A DNA stretch of 64,000 bases, taken from contig WPIO01000006.1 in the NCBI GenBank assembly GCA_009760855.2, positions 12,724,001-12,788,000 on the forward strand, read 5' to 3'. The notes beneath the pieces are model-generated. The model was not told the DNA's origin and did no database searches. It saw only the letters and a list, made by a program, of their open reading frames with translations. A program made the position numbers and the translations under genes. This document shows, piece after piece, positions 46,861 through 60,149 of the stretch. Every line of letters begins with the position of its first letter. Positions within the stretch are counted from its first letter, which is position 1. The DNA comes from Cristatella mucedo (lineage: Eukaryota; Bryozoa; Phylactolaemata; Cristatellidae).

Positions 46861-48509
46861 AACCCAGAGGCTACCATACACTTGCTAGGACAGGGCCTGG
46901 AAGGAAATGAAAGTAGCAGCAGCAGCTGTCGGCAAGGATTCGGCTATTAATGCGTAGCCCATATGACGGCTGCTAATGAACCGGGTATTAGAAGAACGGC
47001 AGCAGCAGCCCGGGCACTTATGATGAGGCTGCGATTATTAACATCAATACTCCTAGAGACAGACCATCAGCGGAGGGGGGGCAATGTTTCGTAGCCTCTG
47101 CCCTCACTCCACAAAGTGGCATATCATGACTTGCATGCATAAGGATGCAGCACTCCTCAAATATAAACCGTAGGCATCTTACAAACCGGGATGGGAGGTT
47201 CGCAAAAACAAATTAACTTCACATACGCGAATGAAAGCACTTGAAAGTGCACACACACGTGCATGCTACAAGCTTGCTGCTATCACTGGAAGGTAGTCGG
47301 GATGCGAAGACACTAATTACTCTCCCAATCAAGTAACCCAGCTCAGTTCGTAAAATACAAATAGGAAGAACCAGGGATTGTCATAAAAACGACCACGACA
47401 GTACGCAAAAACTTAGTGGATACAGTAGGCTTCTAGTACATGTCCTCTTTCCAAACCGACTCGGAAATAACATAGACAGTGCTATAAGCAAATACTGTCT
47501 TACCAGTTTTACTTTTGCTTTCCCCTTAGTTTCTCAGTGACACATTAGCCGCATGCTACTGTCCTACCGGTTTTACTTTTTCTTTCAGCTTAGATCCTTA
47601 GTGACACATTGACCACATCCAGCATATTTAATGAGCAAATGTCTTAACAGCAGCCAAAAACTATAGTAGAGCAATACTGTTGCATTTGCTTCGATACTGT
47701 ATCGGCATCACACACTGAAAAAATGTCTATACTGTTTCAGTCATTAAAAAAGATTTGCTAAGAAAGACAGGCATCACGTTTAACTCCCGTTAACATGGGT
47801 TTGAAGCAGGCTGAAGTTTGATGTAGGAACTATCAACAACGTGGGCTCCGAAAGCCAGTTTACAATCAAACAGTTACTGCCTTGCATTGCCTCAACCATT
47901 GATTTAGGTACCTCATTACAAAAGCTGGGCTCCAGGGAGGCAAATGATACAGGGAGACATGCAAAATTGCAGACCCTTGAGCACAGCTAGGGGAGAAAAG
48001 ACCCTGGGACTAGGGAACCCATCGTCATGCTTCGCATTCGGAAACGGGAGGGGGCAAGGCAACGCATGGCAAGAAACAAAAGCAAGCAGTATACTTCACT
48101 GTAGAAGCTATGAGGCACTGTAACCACTACAGATAATGTGGGTGGCTGCAAGCTAATCCTGAGCCGACCATCGGGTGCCTGAGGAGTAACCATGGATAAC
48201 AGGGATCGATGAAGAGGCAGTATCTGCCGATAGATGTGATAGAGCGTCCAGCTCCTTCCAATCGAGTCATGCTGCTCACATGGGCAGAACGCAAGCCTGG
48301 CTTGTACAGCTACTACAGATCGATGGAGGTGGGCAGCAGAAGAACCTCTTGCAAGAAGAAAAATAGGCAAGAAACAGAAAACACCGAGGAACAGTGCCTC
48401 CTGAGGCACTTGAAAGGTGGTCGCACGAGCGACACCGGCAACAAACAAGATGGCTACTGCTCGGTGCCAAAATCTAGCACGATACAACCGAAACAGCGCA
48501 GTGTGGCAA

Positions 48510-48860
48510 CATGAGTTTGGCGACAGAAGCTTTAGCTCTGCAGGTCCCAGACTGTGGAACTCGCTTCCACAATTCTTACGCAACGACATCTACTCTCCGA
48601 CTGCCGACTATGGCACATCTTTTTCAGCAGTCCTGAACTGCTACTTCTATGCTACTCACTACCTCAACTGCTCTCCTAACTCTGCTATGCTTCCCACTTT
48701 CTCTTTGTTGCGTGAGACGAAGTCTGTTGGCTACCGAATTCGTACCGAAAGCCGCTTAGGCTGTTGAGTGCGCTATACAAAACTCTCCCGCGTAACACCA
48801 CATGGTCTTTATGACTTTGTGGAGTTACTGACGGAGATACATTTCCGAATATGTACAATA
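48510..48860 (+). mobile_element. Family 2 LINE, 3' end copy
   Basis: gagtttggcgacagaagctt, ctgcaggtcccagactgtgg, aactcgcttccacaattctt and the tail gcgctatacaaaactctccc to tgacggagatacatt. Encodes SAGPRLWNSLPQFLRNDIYS. Very close to the 22.1-kb copy; 5' truncated just before this point. Confidence 0.85.
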
Positions 48861-48947
48861 GCAATAATCTGAGAGCTAAACCTTTTTACCCATTTTACAT
48901 ATGATAGGAAAGGAATCATTCACTAAAAACAACAAACAACAATAACA

Positions 48948-49055
48948 AATATATAATAATAATAATAATACTAAACCATTTGCATGACACACTGAAAGAA
49001 CTAAATCACTTTCTAGGCACTTCACATATTCTGCAAAGGAAGCAGGTCAAAAGAA
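48948..49055 (-). mobile_element. Family 1 LINE 3' tail
   Basis: ATAATAATAATA repeat, then catgacacactgaaagaact, aaatcactttctaggcactt and cacatattctgcaaaggaag, as in the tail at 4.46 kb. Confidence 0.75.
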
Positions 49056-50654
49056 GGCGCATGCTAAGTGCACATCAATGGCTACCCGGCCTATAGTATT
49101 ATAACAGACATATGGAGACGCAGTAGATATAGAAAGTGGCAATTGAGTATGGTGGAATAGCAAAGGGTGGGGAAGGAGGAGGGGGGATGAGGAACATGAC
49201 GTTGTCTTCTGTAAGTAGAACACTGAACAGTTGACATTTGGAAGCATGTATATATGAAGACATAACCTACAACACCAGATGCCGAGAGTTGGCATCTGGC
49301 AAATAAGTCGAGGTTTCAGCGTGAGCAACTGAGCAGTAACCACCCTTTCAGCTCAGCTCTAGCGTTTCCGACGTGACTTTTTCACAGAATGCACCGAGGA
49401 AGAGCACTGAATCACATGCAAGTCAATAGACTACATAAACACGCCAGGAAGCCACACGATGGCGAGAGTCAAACTTTTGGCGGCCATCCTCAACATCTTG
49501 TACATGATCCAAGATGGACTGGATTCATATGAGCTAGTATGAGTTACCGATAGTCTCAAGAACCCCTACTGACATGGCCAAGAGTGAGTGAGCCACTGTG
49601 GCATCTAGTGATGGCTAAACCGAGCCCAAACCTTTTGGAACGGTTTCCTCTGCACTCGAGCCAACGAATGCTTATATAGCAACATGGCAGTCTATACGAG
49701 CAGGCAAAAATGCTGCACCGTGTCACATCAGGCTAGAGCTCGCCTCAAGAGAAGATTGCACACGGCACAAATCTACTATCAACGATGATGTCTATATATT
49801 TGCAGATGCATTAGGCATAACAAAGTCATCCAATGACCTCATTATGGCAAGGAAGGGCAGGTTTTTGCAACCTTGGCGATAACAGGAAAAAAATTCTCGG
49901 CTGCCAATGCTAGCTGTGCCCTTGTCGTCAGAGGCAAGCAAAAATGGTCTAAATGGTGGCTACAAAGTCGGTAAGTCAACAAGATGCCCGAGCAGTCTAC
50001 AACGTGCCAGGCCGATCGCATACGAACTAGTGCATTTTAAAATTGAAGGCCACCTGCCAAAGCTATCAAGAGAATAACCCAAATCTACCATTGAGCAGAG
50101 ACCAGCTTCAATGAGAGGCTGCATTTAATGAGCCAAGTAGCCCCAATGCAAGAAGATACTAATGAAAAAGTTTGATTCTGCTAAACTGTAGACATATAAT
50201 GATTCATGGATGCCCTTGCAGGAATGCACTCATATAAAAGTCAGATACACACATGCATGTACCCCACAGCTGTGCAGCATATAAGGACAATAGGTACCAT
50301 GGATAGTGACCCCACGAGACTTAAATAAAGGCTTGCTAGCTGCAAAAACACCCACACGATTGATTGCACTGGATTCAAGAGGTGGAGGTCAAGCGAAGCA
50401 AGGACAGTGGCCAAAGCAGGGAAAATCATGTCAATGGGGGCAGCTCCGGGAACTCACAACCGAGCCACGACTGGGGCACAGTAGCTGCATGTGGTTCTGT
50501 GGAAGACAGAGAGAGAGAGGGAGGGAGGGAGGGAACAGCCCGAAGCCCACGCAAAGCAGCAGACAGTACTCTCACTAGCTGAAACCTCTGACTTGTACTA
50601 AATAGATACAGGAGGTCGCTGCCTGTGGACTGGCTTCACCGAGTCACAGCTGAC

Positions 50655-50785
50655 AACGCTGCACCATCTTGCCGAGTGATGACAGAATGCGTCATCTTGC
50701 GACGTGACGAAAGTGCACCATCTTGCGACGTGACAGAAGAAAAGACGGACTTTCTCACTTTAATTAGTAGAGATAGCCGCGGGTA
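50655..50785 (-). repeat. Dispersed element D, copy 2
   Basis: Three variants of the 25-bp unit (gcaccatcttgc.gagtgatg, gcgtcatcttgcgacgtgac, gcaccatcttgcgacgtgac) followed by actttctcactttaattagt, which matches copies 1 and 3. Confidence 0.75.
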
Positions 50786-51779
50786 GTGGTAAGCCACGAC
50801 AACACGGCAAGCTTCGCTTGATACTTCTAGCAACTTACCGGGATGACCTGAATAAGAATTCCCCAACGGTTCTACAATGGCTACCCACGCCTCGTTCCAA
50901 GGCAAGCTCCTATTTTTTTTTAATTTTTTTTTTTACTCAACAGTGGAGCGCTGATGGCAAACCTGGTTGCATATGGCGGCGCTCAATGCCCAACCCTGTC
51001 AGTCACAGCAAGCACGAGTGAGACAGCCACGTGACAGACGGCGGACCAGATAACCGAGGCTAGCCTACTTGAAAGTGAGCGCAAGCAAAGTGCGTCGCGA
51101 GCGAATCGATGCGCATTGCGTCATCGCATCGTGCGGCGGCGCACGCCCACGATGCGATGCTTTCCTGCATGATCAGCAAACACGGCCGTCGCTAAGACAG
51201 CCACGCAGCCGGGCGGGCTGCAGTGCCAGTGCTGGCTGCACACTCGTACTTGGTCCTCCATGCGCCCGCGACCTGTGTCTGCTCCGGTGGACTAGGGGAT
51301 GGCAAGGCAATCTCGCACTCGTGGATGTGCGAGGCACACGTTCGTCAGAACCGTTCGTCGAATCTAGACATGCTCCTTTCAAGGGGGGGGGGAGGGAGGG
51401 GGAGGGGGAGAAAACGTGTGACAGACACAAGTGCAAGACATTTTTTGTTCGAGGAAGATGCAAGCCTGCACGGTGGCACAAGAACGCTTAAATCACTTTT
51501 AAGTGCGGCTTCCTTTCGTGCTGCTACTCACACCTTACGAACGCCAGTCTCGAATAGCAGCTAGACACCGTAGGGGCCACTACGAAAGGACGGCCACGAA
51601 GCTACAGCACCACACAAGGCGATACAGAACACGGTGCACATTCCCCAGGCGAGCCCGGCCAGCCAACACCACGATTGGTCGGTCCGGTCAAAGTGTAGCC
51701 CTACCCTTAAAAAGGTCAATGTCCCTTGCAAACGAAAATCTGATAGTGGATATCAACACCTGTAAAGTGCCTATAAAGA

Positions 51780-52010
51780 GATTCGGTTCTCTGAGAGCAC
51801 TATACAAATCTCTACTAATTAAAGTGAGAACGTCCGTCACGCCGCAAGATGGTGCACTTTCGGCATGTGGCAAGATGTTGCACTTCTTTCAAGAGGCAAG
51901 ACGGCACAGCCTTGTCTTCCGTGACGGAACTACTATGACTACTATGATTCAGGGAAGTGAGCCCACAGGGAGTGAGCTACTCGTGTTTTATTATTCCTAT
52001 TAATACGAGT
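51780..52010 (+). repeat. Dispersed element D, copy 3
   Basis: Starts after a LINE-like tail phrase (gattcggttctctgagagca, ctatacaaat), then ctactaattaaagtgagaac, about three degenerate units (cgcaagatggtgcacttt; ggcaagatgttgcacttc; ggcaagacggcac), then actatgattcagggaagtga and gagtgagctactcgtgtttt. Order and flanks match copy 1 in reverse. Confidence 0.7.
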
Positions 52011-52204
52011 GCTTGGTGGAAGGTCACTAGAGACTAACTCAAAATGCACAGTGGCGCACACATGCACATGCTGACTGGTGAAATGGTAAATAATGCTGCA
52101 TCAGCAGCTGTACATGTAAGTCGAAAACGGAAATTCCTCGGGGTTTCACGCTTTGGGAGTTTGATTTAGACCTCCAATTCCGACAGCAGCTCAGATCCAA
52201 ACCT

Positions 52205-52352
52205 CAGCCCAGCTGTAAGGTTCTTGCATCTCACGACCCAGGTCGAAGGGTTGAGTCTCACAGTAGGCAATCCCTTATTGCCTACCGCAAGCAGGATGAT
52301 AACCACGATGGCTCTGCTGCTGCTTAATAAATGGAGCTGCTGAATCAGCTAA
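52205..52352 (+). repeat. SINE-A copy
   Basis: tcacgacccaggtcgaaggg then ttgagtctcacagtaggcaa (decayed B box), ccgcaagcaggatgataacc and aataaatggagctgctgaat. Followed directly by another copy in the same orientation. Confidence 0.75.
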
Positions 52353-52354
52353 AC

Positions 52355-52498
52355 TATACTCTTTCACGACCTCGGGACCGAGGTCGTGGGTTCGATGACT
52401 ACGGTGGGCGATTCTTTATCGCCACTGCAAGCGGTGGTGATAGCCGTAAAGGCTCTTCTGTCGCTATACAAAAAGAGGCTGTTTAATCAGCTAGGATT
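52355..52498 (+). repeat. SINE-A copy, tandem to previous
   Basis: ttcacgacctcgggaccgag, gtcgtgggttcgatgactac (B box damaged), gcaagcggtggtgatagccg and gctatacaaaaagaggctgt, ending in a T/A-rich stretch. The A-box end is missing, suggesting 5' truncation on insertion. Confidence 0.8.
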
Positions 52499-52639
52499 TT
52501 TTTTTACTTTAAAAGACATGGAATACAAATCATTCACATGCACTCCTTGAAACCGTTACAGATGCGATGGAAGGCCTCATTAATGCAATAACAAAAATAA
52601 GCAGTATGCACAGACAAAACGAACGAGTGTCCACTTCAC

Positions 52640-52708
52640 CTGTATGCTTTGCCAAGGAAAGTCTGGATACTGCTGGTTGAAAAGGGAGACAAACTCCTCG
52701 TGGCCGAG
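52640..52708 (-). CDS. TTLL12: TTLL12 internal exon
   Basis: 69-base exon, phase 0 on both sides, encoding LGHEEFVSLFNQQYPDFPWQ then SIQ. It matches the TTLL12 segment ..H.EEFIPEFEKQYPEFPW..VQ. Acceptor ttgtgctacag, donor CAG then gtgaag. It is too short to be noticed as a frame on its own; it was recognised by motif and confirmed by exact phase with both neighbours. Confidence 0.95.
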
Positions 52709-52892
52709 CTGTAGCACAATTGAAAGCAAAAGAGGCAGGGCAATTATTCAAGTCGGCAGCAGATTACTATTAAAGAGCTTAGCAGCGGGTTGGCAAGAGC
52801 ATCTGACCATTATGCATCTGATCAATCATGATCTCATGATCAATGATCATGATCATGCATGAGAATCGATGAAAAACTACATAACAACTTGA

Positions 52893-53525
52893 ATGTAATG
52901 TAATGTAATGTATCTCCGTCAGTAACTCCACAAAGTCATAAAGACCATGTGGGTGTTACGCGGGAGAGTTTTGTATAGCGCACTCACAGTCTAAGCGACT
53001 TTCGGTACGCATTCGGTACCCAACAGACTTCGTCTCATGCAACAAAGAGAAAGTGGGAAGCATAGCAGAGTTAGGAGAGCAGTTGAGGTAGTGAGTAGCA
53101 TGGAAGTAGCAGTTCAGGACCACTGGAAAAGATGTGCCATAGTCGGCAGTTGGAGAGTAGATGTCGTTGCGTAAGAATTGTGGAAGCGAGTTCCACAGTC
53201 TAGGACCTGCCGAGCTAAAGCTTCTGTCGCCAACTGTCTTAAGCGGAGGAAAGGGACAGCTAATTTATTGTCCACACAGGACCTGAGGGCGCGAACAGGC
53301 TGAAACTGATGCAGCAGTTCAGCTAGGTATGAAGGAGCCAAGCCGTGGCGGGCCTTGTGGGTCAGCGTAAGAACTTTGCTCTGTATCCTTTGCTGAACCG
53401 GCAACCATCCTAGCTCTTCCAGCAAAGGTGACACGTGCTCAAACCGCTGGGACTTGAAGACCAGCCTTGCAGCCATGAATGGTACAGTAGGAACAGACTC
53501 TGACCGATGGTTAAGCATAGCACTC
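52893..53525 (-). mobile_element. Family 2 LINE, longest copy
   Basis: TGTAA-repeat tail at 52893-52912, then the family tail and coding remnant. The minus strand encodes FEHVSPLLEELGWLPVQQRI, HKARHGLAPSYLAELL and VDNKLAVPFLRL, then after a one-base frameshift the SAGPRLWNSLP block. It shows that family 2 is a CR1/L2-type LINE related to but distinct from family 1. 5' truncated near 53525. Confidence 0.85.
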
Positions 53526-53754
53526 CCGACAGCTCAGCCTACATGGGATTCAAAATGAGAGCTTTGTTGTATAACGTTTATAGTCATCGTAGCCAAACAT
53601 GCAGAGACAAAAAAGTGAAAACCGAGAGCATACATTGGTCCATCAGAAGTTGTACAGGCAAGACTTGCTTATATAATTTCTTGACGAAGCTCATTTGCTC
53701 GACAAAGGCTCTGACAAACTCGGTAGATTCAAATATAAATTCAAACGTAGAGGC

Positions 53755-54580
53755 ATGAGGAATGATGATGATGGACACATCAACTCCACAATCAAGCCGT
53801 CTGCCTACTTTCAGCAACATAACATTGCTAAAATTCGGCCTTGCTTAGACAGGGATACTACATCTAAATTGGTCTGCATTTGTGACATCCCGTCTCAACT
53901 TCTGTAATTCACTGCTTGCTGGACTACCGGTACGAGCAATCAGGCACTTACAATTGGTGCAAAACTCTGCACCTACGCTTGCCTATCATAAGCGTCAAAG
54001 TTGCCACATCACACCCCTTTTAAGTGACTTGCACTAGCTTCCAGACAAGCAACATATCGACTTAAAGCGACATATCGACTTAAAGTAAAGTCACTCACTT
54101 GTAAGTCCCTTCATTCTCTGGCTCCAGCCTACCTATCAGGGCTACTTCCACACCGGGCTCAGTGGGCAGCGTACCACCTGCTTCTCTGACACAAATCGTT
54201 TAGCTTTAATTCGTACGAACCCCAAATCCTTCGGAGACCATGCCTTTTGTTCGTATGCTCCCAAAGCCCAAAACTCACTCCCGACTGACGACATGGCTTC
54301 CTCTGACTTGATGACAGTTAAAAAGAAGCTAAAAATGCACATGGTTCCCACAGTATTAAGTGGGTCCACTTGATTCGTCCTTTGTGTGCTTATACGTGCT
54401 GACATGCATGCTGCCACTGACCATATTTACCCGTTGACCATGAGCATATCACCTCTAAACATGCTATGTTTGTTGACATTGTGCATGTTTCGACCAACCC
54501 TTTGATCAGGCTTTCTTTATAGTGCCTAGAATGAGAATAAATTTGCTGAGGGCGCTATACAAATGTGTTATTAAGACTAT
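53755..54580 (+). mobile_element. Family 1 LINE, decayed
   Basis: Plus strand encodes [27 protein letters not shown], then after frameshifts NPKSFGDHAFCSYAPKAQNS and a C-terminal LKMHMVPTVLS; it ends with gctgagggcgctatacaaat. Colinear with the 4.4-kb copy, with a dispersed set of indels. Confidence 0.85.
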
Positions 54581-54700
54581 TCCAATCGGGTGCACTCCTA
54601 CGATTGGAATGTTGCCGACAAGAAGCACACAGTTGAAAGAACATTGCAAACTGCAGGCCATAAGCATGGCAACAGGCCAGCAGATGACGACTATAGTCAC

Positions 54701-54782
54701 CTGGAAAAGCTTGGACGGATTGCAGTAATTGTGAACCGTGAAATGAGTGTCGTATTGGTCAAGGTCTCTGAGAACGAACTTG
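54701..54782 (-). CDS. TTLL12: TTLL12 internal exon
   Basis: 82-base exon encoding KFVLRDLDQYDTHFTVHNYC and NPSKLFQ, matching the family's FALNDLDDYEKHFTVMNYD....LKQ. Acceptor ctttcag, donor TTCCAG then gtgact. The first base C completes an Asn codon with the AA left by the upstream exon; it exits in phase 0. Confidence 0.95.
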
Positions 54783-57449
54783 CTGAAAGATACAAGAGCA
54801 AGGCGACTTACGTGCTGTAGCTAATCCCGTGCTTGCTCACTGGACTGCACATTTTGAACAAACAGACACTGCTGAGCAAGAGCGAGAGGGGAAATGAGCA
54901 GGCAATGGTGCCACGATGCACATATTAGATAAGCGTGCACGAAGGGGCGGTCGAACCTAGAGATGCATGCAGCTCGGCAGCCAGGCAAGACCTACACGGA
55001 TGTTTGCATGCGCGCTCATGCCAGTGTACCACATGCTACTACGTAATGCCAGCGGCACCAGGTCATCTGCTGTGCACGGTCGCACGTGATAAGACTGCAA
55101 ACACTGCTGCACCAGCCAGCCTTTACTTTTCATCTACACCGGAGTGCAGCAGAAAAAAGTTATGTATGTTGCACGAATGGTGGACAAAGCAATGCACGAA
55201 TGGTGGACACTCGCCGTGATCCCTGCGGGTATGCGATGAATTACTAAGCGGCCCGATTTCACCTGCTGGACAAAGAGGCAAACACGACGGGGGGGGGGCG
55301 GCGCTAAACCTGTAGGAGCGTTATACACGTAAGGCGTGCTGTTAACCGATCATCCTTCCACGAGCAGTGCTAGGCAAGCTGCTACGCCTGCACGACACAC
55401 ACAGGTGCTTCGGCCATGCGCACTCATGCGAGACCTCTAAGCGAAACAGCAGGGGCATGGAACGACGACTGTGCCAATCATCTCCCCCCCATCACTTCCA
55501 TGCGCTCCCCAACCTGGATTTGCAGCACGGACACGAGGCGATTGTCGTCTGCCTCCAACTAAGGCTTGCATCGTCATCATTTGCAACAGCTGACAAGTCT
55601 ATCTGTCGGCTGGGTGCATGCCCTCTACGGCCCCCACTCAGCACCGATCTCGTGCAATGGGTGTGAGTGCACGATCGTCACAATGTCGGGTGCAAAAAAG
55701 CAACTACATTGTTGAGACACAGAAAACAATGGCAGTGCAGCACAGTAGAACGTTCATGAATGTCGAGAAATGAGCCGGTTCAGGCAAAACAAGCGCTTCT
55801 CTGGGAGCTGTGGCTGCCCAGTGTGAATGCATAATCACTCGCTCCGGGCAGCAATTAGGATTAATTAACCACCGACATAGACTCACTGGTTGCAACGTTT
55901 CGCGAACGAGCCGAGCACAATCTATACAGAGAAATTAAGCACCTTCAACGGATAGCTACGGTGAGTCACAACGGCTTCGTGGCATTCCGAAAAACATGGA
56001 AAAGATGCACACAGAGAAATGGGGGGGGGACTAAAAGTGGCAAGATCAGTGAACAGCGGAGAAATGATGGGGGCACAGGAGACGTCGATATTCGACGTTA
56101 GGACGAACTTGGAGAGCACGATGAGGCGCAGGAGGCCTCGCTGTTAAGTGTCTGGGACCTCCCCACCGTGTGAGTTTATGACATAAAAGATTTGTATGTG
56201 CATCGTCCTGAAATGCAAGGGCCAAGACAAACGGTTTAGCAGGACGATGGCCACCAGTCTGCAAAAGAATGAGGCCCCTCCCTGCCTCACACCCATGATG
56301 ATTCGGTCAGATGATGAGGAACCCCGATCAGCAAATGGCAAACCAAAAGAGAACAGTCTTCTTTGCCACGAACGAATGCACAGGAACGAGACCGAGTATG
56401 GACATCGAGTAGCACTGTGCACATGCAAGATCAGCACGTGCATCAAAGCAAATCAAAATGCTTGCTAAAATCGGTAGGTGCACAGGTATTAGCATTTGAT
56501 GCTCAAGTGGGCTAAACTCTCGACAAGACCCATTCTTTCTATCGTGTCTAATGCTAGAGTATCCCTTGAAGAATCGTAAAACCGGAATATGCTAAGTGGT
56601 TCGGTCAAGTTACATTTAAATGTCTCCATGTTCATAACGAAACGGAAGAGAATGAGACAGGAATGAAGTCTCTGGGTCTCAGGGCAAAATCAAAGTGCCC
56701 CCACTTTGATGCCCAGGTCGCAGGTTCAAAGCCTGCAGCAGGCAATCTATGATTTAATAAAGCAAGTAGGTGAGGCATGGGCGGTAACCATGCAGGCTCT
56801 TTTATCGCTATATAAATAAGGCCGTTTGATCAGCTGACGTTACTTATTTTTTATTTCAATTTATTGAAAAGGGCCAAGTATGCATAGAGTAAGGTAAGAG
56901 TAGCAGGTAAGAACAGCAATAGTTCTGGTGCAAGTCGGCTGTCCAAAGCACGATATCCACAGCAGGCTTGAGCACCATCATCTGCTCATAATAAGTCAAG
57001 TCCCTTTCACTGACCAAAGGAACTCGGAAGTCATAGTTTTTCTGCCCATTCTGGAGCCCTCGGGGCAAGAAGCTTGCAAAGACGGCGCTCAGTTAAAACT
57101 GATATGGGAAAGATTGGGCATTAATTCGGCAAAATCACAATTATCCCCCCTTTTCGATTTTGAGTGGTCATTCAAACCTAGCTGTCGACAGGTATTCTGC
57201 CTGCTGCCGACTATTTAAAATGAGAACACCTCAATTGCTGAAGTGGCCACACTTAATTAGCTCCTTCTACTTTCCCGAACCTCTGGTGGGCTCTGTGGAG
57301 CCGCCTGCTGCAGCAAGGGCAAAAGGTAGGTGCTGTCATTTTATGCTTAGTGACCTACTTAACTGACCGATTGCAATGCTTAGGCACGGTTGTCTTACAA
57401 CATAACGAGTGACATGAGAAATGATAAGATTAGAAAAAGATAAACTTAC
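54783..57449 (-). other. TTLL12 intron
   Basis: Apart from a SINE-A copy at 56670-56835 I see no recognised element. A minus-strand frame at 56856-57068 looks protein-like but matches nothing and does not fit TTLL12. Confidence 0.6.
56670..56835 (+). repeat. SINE-A copy
   Basis: gtctctgggtctcagggcaa, gcccaggtcgcaggttcaaa (B box), gcaggcaatctatgatttaa, ggcggtaaccatgcaggctc and gctatataaataaggccgtt. A-box region eroded. Confidence 0.75.
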
Positions 57450-57601
57450 TTGTTAGCAAAACGAACCCAGAAAACTTTGTAAACTGACATTCTAAGGGGC
57501 TGCACACTGTGCAGAAGCACCATGTAGCGAAAGTCAAATTTCACTTTCCCAACATCAGGCCTATCAAAAAGCACCGGGTCGTCGATGTACTTGCTTGCAA
57601 T
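57450..57601 (-). CDS. TTLL12: TTLL12 internal exon (central TTL domain)
   Basis: 152-base exon encoding IASKYIDDPVLFDRPDVGKV, then KFDFRYMVLLHSVQPLRMSV and YKVFWVRFAN. It matches KYIESPVLF...VGKVKFDIRYIVLLRSV.PL...VY.VFW.RF.N. The KFD.R motif is the ATP-grasp segment common to TTL proteins. Acceptor ttttgtag, donor a strong GTAAGTTT. Enters in phase 0 and exits with two bases (AA). Confidence 0.96.
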
Positions 57602-60149
57602 CTACAAAATAAAGCCGGATATATATTCCTAACATGCCACCGGGATCGTAGTGCAGAGACGGTATATGGCTGAACGTGGACGAAGTGATGGCATCGGCTA
57701 TAGGTGTGCTTGTTTTGATAATCTCCGGTTCAGTGTCTTTTTACCAGGCAGACAACTTGTGCAACAGTATCTGGCTTACAACTGCAGAGAAGTCATATGA
57801 AAAACACAGCCGGACAACCGTATGCTCATACCGATACACTAATATGACAAGAGGCTAGGCGTGGTGGCCATACCGATCTTAGACAAAATTAGTTGCCCTG
57901 GTCGCATTGCCAGGACTCAAGCTATTTCTTGCTCTACAAGCGACAGGATACAGCCTTCGAGAAGAGTTAGAAAGCAATCGTAATGATATATGCCTCTCAA
58001 TGTCCACAGGAAGTGCTGACCTAAAGACTTCAAACACAGAACAACCCCGGCTACATATGGTATGTCGGAGCCAGTCTCTTTACTGGCTGTTGGGTTTTGA
58101 GAGCAAACAGGCCAACAAATTGAAAAGAGGTGTTTTCGTTATGCAGGAGATCAACGGCACATAATAACAATGCATTTCCCCCATTAAAAAGTGTAAAAAA
58201 CCAATCTTCGCAAGCATTTCGTTTAGGCTGCACACAGGGGCACCACACCAAAAAGCGAGCGTCTGCTCAGCAAATCCAAGATCGAGGTCGGTGAGCACCA
58301 GCTCTGAATCGTGACCTCCACAATTCTACGCTCGACAATGACGAATTTCCGAGGTGCTGCTGTTCAAAAGATAGAGGCTGCTCGAGGGCATTCAACGGCA
58401 TTTGGTATGCCGACATACGTATCGACCGCTGTGACTTCCTTCACGCTGGAGGGGGGTCACTGCCACATGGCTTCATTAAGGACCGGAAAGTCTCACCGGA
58501 TTCGTATATTAGTGCATGGAGGAGGGGGGGGGCTTCGCAGGGGATTGCAGCAGTATCAGGTGCCTGGATGGGATGAGCAGGCATGTCGAAATATTATGTG
58601 CGTAGAGCGACTGCTGCTTCTAAAAGAGGTGCTGGCATGCCTGTCTTCTGCCGACGGCAGTCAATGCAGGCGGCTTCAGCATGCTGCTAATTCCGAATTC
58701 CTGACTAGTGAAGCTAGCAGGTAGCCGCAGGGCTGACTGTGCCTGGCATGACGTCGAGCATGCCACCTCCTCGCGGCTGGCTGTGTTGCAGACCCAGAGA
58801 CTGTTTTGCAGCAGAGCAGCTGGCCAATAACGGCTCCCGAGGCAGAAATAGCAGCAGTGACAGCAGTAATGAAAAACTAGAGTAACACAGCCACGCATTT
58901 TCGGTACCAGGCAGTAGACGGATATTGCTAGCCGATGATGGGCTGACGTTGGAAGCCGACTAGCAGCAGCGTTAGCAGTCAGCTCATCGCAGTAATTATC
59001 ACAGCAGCAGCTGCTTGGCACTCACTACTTCCTAAAAGGGTGCCAATAACGACATCAATGTATCCATTAGCAAGCACTCATCAACTGTCCACGAGGCAAT
59101 GTCACGGTTTCTTTTTGACAAGCATCCTTCACGAGGTTCCCACTCAACCAGCCCTTCCGCACCATTTGCTGTCTACAAGGGGAGCCGACTAATGCGAATG
59201 AAGAGGCGTATCCATGGATACGTGCATCAGGGGTCGTCTGTACGTGAGCAGATGCTCGGGCAGATGAGCATAGCACCGAGCAATTCTGGCCGCTGAATAG
59301 CACACACAGAACTCTGGGCTAGCACAAATAGAGTCGTAATTAATCAATAATTTGCAAAAACCCACCAACGTACATGGACACTGAATGCTGGGGGGGGGGT
59401 GGTGGTAGTGGTGGTGGGGGGGGATAGCACATTCATGCTCTATCCAACGGTAACCGCTTCCCTTCTTACGGCTCTGCTGCCGATTAAAACGATCAGCCGG
59501 CGACTAGGCGATCAAATGTCATTGGCACTTTTCAGGCAGCTGCACAAAGGCCGCCTGACTGAGCACCGAAAAAAATTTCGCCTCGACCGAGAACCAACCA
59601 ATCTCACAACCTCGGGGTAACCGGTCTGGCGCTCAACCCAACTAGGCTGTCGAGACTACAGTTTTAGTGCATGAATCGTAGGCATGCTGAGCTTTGCCTA
59701 TACATTTCCACTTCCCCCTACCTGCTCGAGCCATTCTAATCCACGCTACAGCGGCGCCAACACAGGTAGCCCCTAGCTCGCCATACAACAAGCATGCTAG
59801 TAACCCAACCTTTAACGGTGTGAAATTGCTGGCACAACGTCTGGAAGCTACAGCTTCTCTACACATGGCTGTTAGCTGCAACCTTCACTACCGTAACGAA
59901 TGCGATGTGGGTGGCTCATCCACTAGAGCCTGCAGGCCACAAACGTAGCGCTCGTACAGGGGGGGGGGCAACTCCTTGCCGATGAGCGACAAACGACCGA
60001 TGAAGCTGGCATCTCGGAGCACGGCCAGCCGAATATTCCGCAGCAACAAAAGAGTGCCTATACCTTAAAAATAAAAAAGTCCGTTATTAGCAGACAGCAG
60101 TCTATTTCGTAGTCACCGAGGGCTGAGAGTGCATTACCCTGGGTCTCTG

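Larger units (their letters stand above)
46142..52639 (-). other. TTLL12 intron, 6.5 kb
   Basis: Contains a LINE-type tail remnant at 46785-46860, a family 2 LINE (48515), a family 1 tail (48950), two element D copies and two SINE-A copies in tandem. No other exon recognised. Confidence 0.7.
52709..54700 (-). other. TTLL12 intron with two LINE copies
   Basis: Holds a family 2 LINE (52893-53525, minus) and a family 1 LINE (53755-54580, plus). Confidence 0.7.

Noticed and set aside
55700-55800. Minus-strand HFSTFMN as the missing TTLL12 HFTVMNY exon
   Set aside because: Surrounding residues did not match; the true exon with LDQYDTHFTVHNY was found at 54701-54782 with exact phase.
56856-57068. 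Minus-strand frame reading QKNYDFRVPLVSERDLTYYE, which looked protein-like and lies in a TTLL12 intron
   Set aside because: It does not align to TTLL12, whose exons on either side join without it, and I recognise no family. No splice sites are convincing.
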